From Hippasteria phrygiana (taxonomy: Eukaryota > Echinodermata > Asteroidea > Valvatida > Goniasteridae), in NCBI GenBank assembly GCA_037893225.1, contig JAZGUH010000088.1:1896501-1960500 (forward strand): a stretch of 64,000 nucleotides of DNA. Reading direction: 5' to 3'. Positions 1-9,540 of this stretch are shown here, piece after piece. The position numbers and the translations under genes were made by a program. The notes below the pieces were generated by a model. It made no database searches and was not told the DNA's origin. It saw nothing but the letters and a program-made list of their open reading frames with translations. Within the stretch, counting starts at the first letter, position 1. Every line of letters begins with the position of its first letter.

Positions 1-719
1 ACCTACATCTGGGTATTTTTTTCTGATCAGGCTGTTGAGGGTAGCATTGGAATGGGACGTGATGCTACAAGAAAATTCATTTGCTGATTGGGTAGCAAGC
101 CGTACATTCCCCATAATTGTTGATCTCCATCTCTGGCTCCGCCAGTGTCAATAATAACCTCATCATATTGTTGAATATTTCTATGAATTATTTTTCTTCT
201 TGTCTTTCTTTATTCCCCAGAACTGTATAACAACATGCTACTTCATATCAAATTTAAACTTGTTACATTTAATTCATACACACTCTATTGAAGATGTGCA
301 AAAATGTAATGACGTCATGATGTGTCAATTTACAAGCAGAAGTATGATATTTCAGGTTTTTATAATGTGAACATCAGATAGATCTAATGTACATCGAAAT
401 TGTTGGTGTTTATTATTTGACCTCTACGTCTGGGATCATCGGAAGCTCAAAGTCAACGGATGGTACAGGGACAGCAATTCACGGATCAGTAACATGAATA
501 CAAACATATCCGGACGTACATGGCAGAAACAAAGTAGATTTAAAACTTCCTTGTATTTATTGGTAATCAGCGAACTTAAACATTCCCTATGGAAAAACAA
601 AATAGAAAAGTCGAAAAAATTATTTTACAAAAACGTTAAATCTGTTTTTTCTGCTATTCTCCCTTACAATGTCACTTCGACCATCCGCCAACCCCTCATA
701 GAACGTGCGTAAGCGTCGT
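1..719 (+). repeat. A1 module (partial)
   Basis: This is the left-truncated A1 copy. It carries the diagnostic GAGGCTGTTGAGGGTAGCAT-type segment near 30 and one CRE octamer near 309 followed by TGATGTGTCAA instead of the usual second CRE. It ends where the A2 module starts (GCAGTTCGGGACC at 720). It aligns by eye with the full A1 copies at 31858 and 38947. Confidence 0.82.
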
Positions 720-1247
720 GCAGTTCGGGACCGTTAGGTCGGTCTAGCGCCCTCCCTTTCGTATTTTTCGATGAAGCTGTTGAGGTCAGCATTGCAATGT
801 GACGTTATGTTATGAGAAATTAATTTGCTGATTGGTGAGAAAGCCGTACATTTCACATACCGGTGATCCCCGTCCGGGGCTCCACAAGTGTCAATAACAC
901 CCTCATCATTATATGTCATGTGATTATTATTCTATGAATTATACCTGTTAAAGTACCCTCAAGGAGACACTTTGTCATCATTTTTTATACCTTAGGGAGA
1001 CAAATGACATACTTGTACATGTATATACATACATACTCTGTTGAAGATGTTCACAAATGCAATGACGTCATGATGACGTCATCAGGTGTCAAATTACAAG
1101 CCAAAAAGCACAAAATCAAGCAAATTTTTGAAACGTCATATGTCATGAGGTACAAAACACAAGGTTTTCATATTTGCCGATTAGATGTTAGTCTCCGGTA
1201 AGACTGTGCTTTTCAAAAAATGTTACCAGTGACGTCATCAAATACTC
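720..1247 (+). repeat. A2 module
   Basis: A2 is a diverged relative of A1. Both begin GCAGTT(C/G)GGGACCGTTAGGTCGG, and both contain a GCTGTTGAGG..AGCATTG segment, a TTTGCTGATTGG segment and a GATCYCCRTC segment in the same order. Near 1071-1090 A2 has the paired CREs (TGACGTCATGA followed by TGACGTCATCA) also found in unit heads. It leads directly into the Ta terminal module. Confidence 0.82.
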
Positions 1248-1651
1248 GAGCGCCCTCTAACATGGCCTCAATCCGTCATCCGACTCACAACAAAATAATC
1301 AAAAACCCATCCGTTTTATTGGGTATAGTTCACTGCACATTCATTCTGTGCTTCTTTCGATTGTTGAAATCAAAATAAACCACATATGCATCTTTTCTCT
1401 AATGTATTTCAGTGTCGAACAGTCTACCAGACGTCACTGTTGGTGACCCCACGACAGCAGGAAGCAAGGCCTTCTGCTCAAGAGTACACAATTTGCTTTA
1501 AAATAATTACTCTGGTGTTTTCATGTTTCTTTTCCTAATCACTTCTTTCAACAAATGTACGTCTTAATACTGTACTTTCCTTATCCATAAATATACAAAA
1601 AACAGACAAAGCCAAACACCTAGTGTTTGTAACAACAAACTCTATCTCTAG
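1248..1651 (+). repeat. Ta terminal module with 3' hairpin and CTAG
   Basis: The module starts at a decayed CTCF-like site (GAGCGCCCTCTAACATGG) and ends with two overlapping hairpins. CAAACAC-CTA-GTGTTTG lies at 1613-1629 and GTTTGT-AACA-ACAAAC at 1625-1640; they share GTTTG and so exclude one another. CTAG at 1648-1651 followed by T is the inferred unit end. An AATAAA-like string and a pyrimidine tract plus CAG occur inside but have no gene context. Confidence 0.8.
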
Positions 1652-1746
1652 TTATTAGGTGTTGGGCTATACAGCCCAACACCTATTGTTATTGTATTGA
1701 TTATTAGGTGTTTGGGCTCAAGCCCAAACACCTATTGTTATTGTTA
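1652..1746. repeat. Boundary hairpin minisatellite H (two copies)
   Basis: There are two palindromes in tandem 49 bp apart. The first (1657-1684) has 12-nt arms AGGTGTTGGGCT/AGCCCAACACCT with a 4-nt loop. The second (1706-1733) has 13-nt arms AGGTGTTTGGGCT/AGCCCAAACACCT with a 2-nt loop. Each is followed by TATTGTTATTG. The extra T in one arm is matched by an extra A in the other, so pairing is preserved. An (ATT)n tract follows. Confidence 0.9.
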
Positions 1747-2062
1747 GAATTATTCTTGTTTTTGTTATTATTATTATTCTTACTTTTTCTTTTTCTCGAA
1801 GATTTTAATCCAGAGTTGTTTGACTACATGCCAACTCATATCAAGTTCATATTGAACACATGAATACACAACCAACTGAAGATGTGTTTTTTTGTAATGA
1901 CGTCATGATGACGTCATCGGGTATCAGATTACAAGCAATTAAAGATTAATAGATTTAATCATTGAAAATCAATATAAAATCAACCGTGAAAGACCTGAAC
2001 TTGATTTTTACGGCAATCGATAGGAAAAAATTAGATCTTCAATTTTGATCGTGCGTGCAAAA

Positions 2063-2096
2063 TCACGTGACCCTTCCTTCCGGTCGAAACCGGAAG
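2063..2096. promoter_or_regulatory. First-monomer E-box and ETS palindrome
   Basis: The perfect palindrome TCACGTGA (2063-2070) is followed closely by CTTCCGGT-CGAA-ACCGGAAG (2077-2096). In the following monomers of the same unit the E-box reads CACATG and the ETS spacer is CCAA. The pattern repeats at most unit heads, for example near 7759, 12390, 19632, 41021 and 63857. TCACGTGA resembles sites of MITF/TFE- or USF-type bHLH-ZIP factors; binding is inferred. Confidence 0.6.
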
Positions 2097-4382
2097 TGCC
2101 TTATAATTTGAAAGTGGAAAAAGATTTGAACTTGCTTTCAGCGGTGTTAGTCTCTGGCCTGGCTGAACTTTTCAAAAATGTGTACGGTGACGTCATAAAT
2201 GATTCGAGCGCCCTCTAGCGGCAGGTTGAAAACATTTCAAAATGAACTTTCAGTCGATGTGTGTGGCGAAGTTTGCTGAAATCACTTTATAATTAATACA
2301 TATGATGACCTTCATGCAGGGAACACATGTGAGAGGGCTCAGATTGATGACGTCATCAGACCGGAAGTCACAATGAAAAGACGTTGAAACCTTTAAAAAT
2401 TGCTGAAAAATCAACGGCGACAGATATAATCCAGATTTTTGCTTCAGATACCACAGTTGACGTAGCTCTAGAGCTTTCTGATAATGACGTCACGATGACG
2501 TCATCAAGTATCAGATTACAAGCAATCAAAGATTTCTTGATTTAATGTTTGAAAATCAATATAAAATCAACCGAGAGAGATCTGATTTTGCTTTTTACGG
2601 GAATTGATGAAATAATCCAGGGTCTTCATTTTTGATATTACGTGCAAAATCACATGACCCTTCCTTCCGGTCCAAACCGGAAGTGCCTTATAATTTAAAA
2701 GTGGAAACAGATTTGAACTTGCTTTCAACGATGTTAGTCTTTGGCCAGGCTGAACTTTTCAAAAATGTGTGCGGTGACGTCATAAAATATTCGAGCGCCC
2801 TCTAGCGGCAGGTTGAAAAATGTTTAAAATTGACTTTCAGTCGATGTGTCTGCCAAAGTTTGCGGTAATCACTGTATAATTGATATATATGATGACCTTC
2901 ATGCAGGCAACACGTGTGGAAGGGCTCAGATTGATGACGTCATCAGACCGGAAGTTGCAATGAAAAGACCTTTAAACCTTAAAAAATCGCTGAAAAATCA
3001 ACCGTGACAGATATATTTCAGATTTTTGCTTCAGATGGCACAGTTGACATAGCTCTCGAGCTTTGTGATAATGACGTCACGATGACGTCATCAAGTATCA
3101 GATTACAAGCAATCAAAGATTTCTTGATTTAATGTTTGAAAATCAATATAAAATCAACCGAGAGAGATCTGATTTTGCTTTTTACGGGAATTGATGAAAT
3201 AATCCAGGGTCTTCATTTTTGATATTACGTGCAAAATCACATGACCCTTCCTTCCGGTCCAAACCGGAAGTGCCTTATAATGTAAAAGTGGAAATAGATT
3301 TGAACTTGCTTTCAACGATGTTAGTCTCTGGCTAGGTTATACTTCACAAAAAAAATACCGGTGACGTCATAAAACATTCGAGCGCCCTCTAGCGGCAGGT
3401 TGAAAAATGTTCAAAATGAACTTTCAGTCGATGTGTGTGGCGAAGTTTGCGGTAATCACTTTATAATTGATATATATGATGACCTTCATGCAGGCAAGAC
3501 GTGTGCGAGGGCTCAGATTGATGACGTCATCAGACCGGAAGTTGCAATGAAAAGACCTTTAAACCTTAAAAAATCGCTGAAAAATCAACCGCGACAGATA
3601 TAATTCAGATTTTTGCTTCAGATAGCACAGTTGACATAGCTCTCGCGCGTTCTGATAATGACGTCACGATGACGTCATCAAGTATCAAAGATTTCTAGAT
3701 TTAATCTTTGAAAATCAATATCAAATCAACCGAGAGAGATCTGATTTTCATTTTACGGGAAGTGATAAGATAATCCAGGGTCTTCATTTTTTATATTACG
3801 TGCAAAATCAAACCGGAAGTTCCTTTTTATTTGAAAGTGAAAGAACTTTCAGTCGATGTGTTTGGCGAAGTTTGCGGTAATCACTTTATAATTGATATAT
3901 ATGATGACCTTCGTGCGGGCAACACGTGTGCAAGGGCTCAGATTGATGACGTCATCAGACCGGAAGTGACAATGAAAAAAAAAGAATTTCCTTAAACAAT
4001 TGCTGAAAAATCTAGCGTGAGAGATATAATCTTGATTTTTTTCAAATGGCACAGTAAACATAGGTCTCCAGCTTTCTTGTAATGACGTCATGATGACGTC
4101 ATTGGGTATCAGATTACAAGCAATAAAACATTAATTTTTTTAATCTTTAAAACTCGGTATAAAATCAACCGTTAGAGACCTTATCTTACTTTTTACGGGA
4201 ATTGATAGAGTAATACTAGGTCTTCATTTTTTTATATTGAGTGCAAAATCACGTGACCCTTCCTTCCGGTCCAAACAGGAAGTGCCTTATAATTTGAAAT
4301 TGGTAAAAGATGTGAACTTGCGTATAGTCTCCGGCAAGACTGCTTTTCAAAAAATGTTACCAGTGACGTCATAAAATACACC

Positions 4383-4769
4383 AGCGCCCTCTAACATGAG
4401 CTCAATCCGTCATCCGACTCAAAACAAAATAATCAAAAACCAATCCGTTTTATTGGGTATAGTTCAGTGCACATTCATTCTGTGCTTCTTTCGATTGTTC
4501 AAATCAAAATAAACCACATATGCATCTTTTCTCTAATGTATTTCATTGTCAAACATTCTACCAGACGTCACCCCACGACAGCAGGAAGCAAGGCCTTCTG
4601 CTCAAGAGTACATAATTTGCTTTAGAAATATTACTTTGGTGTTTTCATGTTTTATGTTTTTCCTAATCATTTCTTTCAACAAATGTACCTCTTAATACTG
4701 TACTTTCCTTATCCGTAAATTAAAAAAACAGACAAAGTCCAACACCGTGTGTTTGTATTCAAACTCTAG
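4383..4769 (+). repeat. Tb terminal module
   Basis: Tb is related to Ta but reads CTAACATGAGCTC after the decayed CTCF-like core and has a distinct end. The terminal hairpin GTTTG-TATT-CAAAC is at 4751-4764, followed by CTAG at 4766-4769. The string CCAACACC precedes the hairpin, where Ta has CAAACACC. No H palindrome follows here, and the next unit begins GTGTATTC. Confidence 0.8.
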
Positions 4770-6631
4770 TGTATTCTTATTTTTGTTCTCACCAGTTCTT
4801 CTCCAGAGTTGATTCTTCTGAGCAATTCTTCTCCAGAGTTGTTTGTCAACATGAAATCTCATATCAACTTCAAATTCAACACACGGATGCACAAGCAACT
4901 GAAGATGTGCGAAAATGATATGACGTCATGATGACGTCATCGGGTATCAAATTACAACCAACCAAAGATTTCTATTTTTAATCATTGAAAATCAATATAA
5001 AATCAACCGTGAAAGACCTGAACTTGATTTTTACGGCAATTGGTAGGATAATATTAGATCTTCAATTTTGATTGTGCGTGCAAAATCACGTGACCCTTCC
5101 TTCCGGTCGAAACCGGAAGTGCCCTATCATTTGAAAGTGGAAAAAGATTTCAACTTGCTTTCAGCGATGTTAGTCTTTGGCCAGGCTGAACTTTTCAAAA
5201 ATGTGTGCGGTGACGTCATAAAATATTCGAGCGCCCTCTAGCGGCAGGTTGAATAAATTTCAAAATGAACTTTCAGTCGATGTGTGTGGCGAAGTTTGCT
5301 GAAATCACTTTATAATTGATATATATGATGACCTTCATGCAGGGAACACGTGTGCGAGGGCTCAGATTGATGACGTCATCAGACCGGAAGTGACAATGAA
5401 AAGACTTTGAAACCTTCAAAAAATGCTAAAAAATCAACGGCGACAGATATAATCCAGATTTTTGCTTCAGATAGCACAGTTCACATAGCTCTCAAGCTTT
5501 CTGGTAATGACGTCACGATGACGTCATCAAGTATCAGATTACAAGCAATCAAAGATTTCTAGATTTAATCTTTGAAAATCAATATCAAATCAACGGACAG
5601 AGATCTGATTTTGCTTTTTACTGGAATTGATAGAATAATCCAAGGTCTTCATTTTTTATATTACGTGCAAAGTCACATGACCCTTCCTTCCGATCCAAAC
5701 CGGAAGTGCCCTATCATTTGAAAGTGGAAAAAGATTTGAACTTGCTTTCAACGCTGTTAGTCTTTGGCCAGGCTGAACTTTTCAAAAATGTTAGCGGTGA
5801 CGTCATAAAATATTCAAGCGCCCTCTAGCGGCAGTTTGAAAAATGTTCAAAATGAACTTTTAGTTGATGTGTGTGGCGAAGTTTGCGGTAATCACTTTAT
5901 AATTGATATATATGATGACATTCATGCAGGCAACACGTGTGCAAGGGCTCATATTGATGACGTCATCAAACCGGAAGTGACAATGAAAAGACTTTGAAAC
6001 CTTCAAAAATTGCTGAAAAATCAACGGCGAGAGATATAATCCATATTTTTGCTTCAGATAGGACAGTTGACATAGCTCTCGAGCTTTTTGATAATGACGT
6101 CACGATGACGTCATCAAGTATCAGATTACAAGCAATCAAAGATTTCTAGATTTAATCTTTGAAAATCAATATAAAATCAACCGTGAGAGATCTGATTTTG
6201 CCTTTTACGGGAATTGATGGAATAATCCAGGGTCTTCATTTTTGATATTACGTGCAAAATCACATGACCCTTCCTTCCGGTCCAAACCGGAAGTGCCTTA
6301 TAATTTAAAAGTGGTGAAAGATGTCAACTTGCTTTCAACGATGTTAGTCTCTGGCTAGGTTGTACTTCACACAAAAATTACCGGTGACGTCATAAAATGT
6401 TAGAGCGCCCTCTAGCGGCAGGTTGAAAAATGTTTAAAATGAATAATCGGCTGATGTGTGCCGCGAAATTGGCTGAAATCACTTTATAATAATGTAGATA
6501 ATCAGCTTCATGCTAAGAACAAGTTGAGGTGGAGAAATATTGATGACGTCACCAGACCGGAAGGTAAAATGAAAAGACCTTTAAACCTTAAAAGATTGCT
6601 GAAGAATCAACCGCGAGAGATATATTTCAGT

Positions 6632-7068
6632 GCAGTTCGGGACCGTTAGGTCGGTCTGGCGCCCGCCCTTTCGTATTTTTTCCATGAAGCTGTTGAGGGC
6701 AGCATTGCAATGTGACGTTATGTTATAAGAAAATTAATTGGCTGATTGCTGAGAAAGCCGTACATTTCCCATACCGTTGATCCCCGTCCGGGGCTCCACA
6801 AGTGTCAATAACACCCTCATCGTTATATGTTATGTGATTATTATTCTATGAATTATACCTGTTAAAGTACCCTCAAGGAGACACTTTGTCATCATTTTTT
6901 ATACCTTAGGGAGACAAATGCAAAAAAACACAAAATCAAGCTAATTTTTGAAACGTCATTATGTCATGATTTACAAAACACAAGGTTTTCATATTTGCCG
7001 ATTAGATGTTAGTCTCCGGCAAGACTGTGCTTTTCAAAAAATGTTACCAGTGATGTCATAAAATACTC
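6632..7068 (+). repeat. A2 module, internally deleted
   Basis: This A2 copy begins at GCAGTTCGGGACC and matches other A2 modules up to ACAAATG near 6920. There the paired-CRE core present at 1071-1090 in unit 0 is missing, and the sequence resumes at CAAAAAAACACAAAATC. The CRE before the terminal module is also broken (TGATGTCA near 7051). It is the only A2 copy in the window that has lost its CRE pair. Confidence 0.78.
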
Positions 7069-7465
7069 GAGCGCCCTCTAACATGGCCTCAATCCGTCAT
7101 CCGACTCACAACAAAATAATCAAAAACCAATCCGTTTTATTGGGTATAGTTCACTGCACATTCATTCTGTGCTTCTTTCGATTGTTGAAATCACAATAAA
7201 CCACATATGCATCTTTTCTCTAATGTATTTCAGTGTCGAACAGTCTACCAGACGTCACTGTTGGTGACCGCACAACAGCAGGAAGCAAGGCCTTCTGCTC
7301 AAGAGTACATAATTTGCTTTAAAATAATTACATTGGTGTTTTCATGTTTCTTTTCCTGATCACTTCTTTCAACAAATGTACGTCTTAATACTGTACTTTC
7401 CTGATCCATAAATATAAAAAGACAGACAAAGCCAAACACCTAGTGTTTGTAACAACAAACTCTAG
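7069..7465 (+). repeat. Ta terminal module
   Basis: Same order as the Ta at 1248. The terminal hairpin GTTTGT-AACA-ACAAAC is at 7445-7460, with CTAG directly after it at 7462-7465. The extra TCTAT insertion seen in other Ta copies is absent, so hairpin and CTAG are only one base apart. Confidence 0.8.
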
Positions 7466-9540
7466 TTATTATTCTTACTTTTTCTTTTTCTAGAAGATTT
7501 TTATCCGGAGTTGTTTGACTACATGCAAACTCATATCAAGTTCAAATTAAACACATGAATACACAACCAACGTAAGATGTTTTTTTTTGTAATGACGTAA
7601 TGATGACGTCATCGGGTATCAGATTACAAGCAATTAAAGATTATTAAATTTAATCTTTGAAAATCAATATAAAATCAACCGTGAAAGACCTGAACTTGAT
7701 TTTTACGGCAATCGATAGGATAATATTAGATCTTCAATTTTGATCGTGCGTGCAAAATCACGTGACCCTTCCTTCCGGTCGAAACCGGAAGTGCCTTATA
7801 ATTTGAAAGTGGAAAAAGATTTGAACTTGCTTTCAGCGATGTTAGTCTTTGGCCTGGCTGAACTTTTCAAAAATGTGTGCGGTGACGTCATAAAATATTC
7901 GAGCGCCCTCTAGCGGCAGGTTGAAAACATTTCAAAATGAACTTTCAGTCGATGTGTGTGGCGAAGTTTGCTGAAATCACTTTATAATTAATACATATGA
8001 TGACCTTCATGCAGGGAACACATGTGCGAGGGCTCAGATTGATGACGTCATCAGACCGGAAGTCACAATGAAAAGACGTTGAAACCTTTAAAAATTGCTG
8101 AAAAATCAACGGCGACAGATATAATCCAGATTTTTGCTTCAGATACCACAGTTGACGTAACTCTAGAGCTTTCTGATAATGACGTCACGATGACGTCATC
8201 AAGTATCAGATTACAAGCAATCAAAATTTCTAGATTTAATATTTGAAAATCAATATAAAATCAACCATGAAAGATCTGGTTTTGATTTTTACTGGAATTG
8301 ATAGAATAATCCAGGGTCTTCATTTTTTATATTACTTGCAAAATCACATGACCCTTCCTTCCGGTCCAAACCGGAAGTGCCTTATAATTTGAAAGTGGAA
8401 AAAGATGTGAACTTGCTTTCAACGATGTTAGTCTCTGGCTAGGTTGTACTTCACAAAAAAATTACCGGTGACGTCATAAAATGTTGGAGCGCCCTCTAGC
8501 GGCAGGTTGAAAAATGTTTAAAATAAATAATCGGCTGATGTGTGCGGCGAAGTTTGCTGAAATCACTTTATAATTGATGTATACAATCAGCTTCGTGCTA
8601 AGAACAAATTGAGAGGGAGAAAGATTGATGACGTCATCAGACCGGAAGTGACAATGAAAAGACCTTTAAACATTAATAAATTGCTGAAAAATTAACCGCG
8701 AGAGATATAATCCAGATTTTTGCTTCAGATAGGACAGTTGACATAGCTCTCAAGCTTTTTGATAATGACGTCACGATGACGTCATCAAGTATCAGATGAC
8801 AAGCAATCAAAGATTTCTAGATTTAATCTTTGAAATTCAATATAAAATCAACCGTGACAGATCTGATTTTGCTTTTTACGGGAATTGATGGAATAATCTA
8901 GGGTCTTTATTTGTTATATTACGTGCAAAATCACATGACCCTTCCTTCCGGTCCAAACCGGAAGTGCCTTATAATTTAAAAATGGGGAAAGATGTGAACT
9001 TGCTTTCAACGATGTTAGTCTCTGGCTAGGTTGTACTTTACAAACAAATTACCGGTGACGTCATAACACCCTCTAGCGGCAGGTTGAAAACATTTTTAAA
9101 TGAATAATCGGCTGATGTGTGCGGCGAAGTTGGCTGAAATCACTTTATAATAATGTAGATAATCAGCTTCATACTAAGAACAAGTTGAGGTGGAGAAATA
9201 TTGATGACGTCATCAGACCGGAAGTTAAAATGAAAAGACCTTTAAACCTTAAACAATTGCTGAAGAATCAACCGCGAGAGATATAATTCAGTGCGGCATG
9301 TTGAAAAATCTCCAAAATGCATGTTCAGTCAATGTCTGTAGCGAAGTTTGCGATTTTTACTTCATGAGTTATATGATGACCCTCGGGCAGACAACACGTG
9401 TGTGCATGATCAGATTGATGACGTCATCAGGCTGGAAATAGCATTAAAAAGAGCCTTTAATATTTGAACAATTCTGAAAAATCAACCCTAACAGCTATAG
9501 CCTTCATGTTTATTTCAAATGGTAGAGAAAAGTAGGTCAT

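Larger units (their letters stand above)
1..1651 (+). repeat. Composite unit 0 (right part; A block + Ta end)
   Basis: The window opens inside an A module and runs through a second, diverged A module into a Ta terminal module that ends at CTAG (1648-1651). No S monomers are present because the left part lies outside the window. The same order (A1, A2, Ta) recurs in the units ending at 12097, 33531, 40620, 44080 and 47537, which fixes the orientation and the right boundary. No gene is seen. Confidence 0.88.
1652..4769 (+). repeat. Composite unit 1 (S3 + deleted S + Tb)
   Basis: A hairpin spacer and pyrimidine-rich leader are followed by the head core with paired CREs at 1898-1905 and 1909-1916. 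Full S-monomer marks (GAGCGCCCTCTAGCGG) lie at about 2206, 2793 and 3380, exactly 587 bp apart. An internally deleted S copy joins at about 3831-3855, and a Tb end follows. The part from about 2870 onward is nearly identical to 13780-15679, displaced by 10910 bp. Confidence 0.9.
4770..7465 (+). repeat. Composite unit 2 (S3 + partial A2 + Ta)
   Basis: The leader has a local 30-bp duplication of TTCTTCTCCAGAGTTG (4796 and 4826). S marks are near 5229, 5815 (CAAGCGCC variant) and 6401. The third S copy is the diverged type with AATAATCGGCTGATG. It is fused at about 6629 to an A2 module without any A1. Unit 17 (60846-63448) has the same leader and S variants, so the two share ancestry. Confidence 0.87.

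Noticed and set aside
1248..1651. Possible 3' exon: AATAAA string and pyrimidine tract plus CAG in Ta
   Set aside because: These are short motifs expected by chance in AT-rich DNA. No coding exon or partner site is nearby, and they repeat only because the module repeats.
3400..3603. A 64-67-codon reading frame starting MKNVQNEL that recurs in at least nine units
   Set aside because: It is the same stretch of the S monomer each time. It begins at the CTCF-like site, reads straight through the E-box and CRE, and is broken in most other monomers by shifts or stops. No domain, signal peptide or codon-level conservation is visible.
3849..4091. An 80-codon reverse-strand frame repeated six times with the same translation
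   Set aside because: The identity reflects recent duplication of the whole Tb block; the DNA outside the frame is equally conserved. No recognisable protein family.
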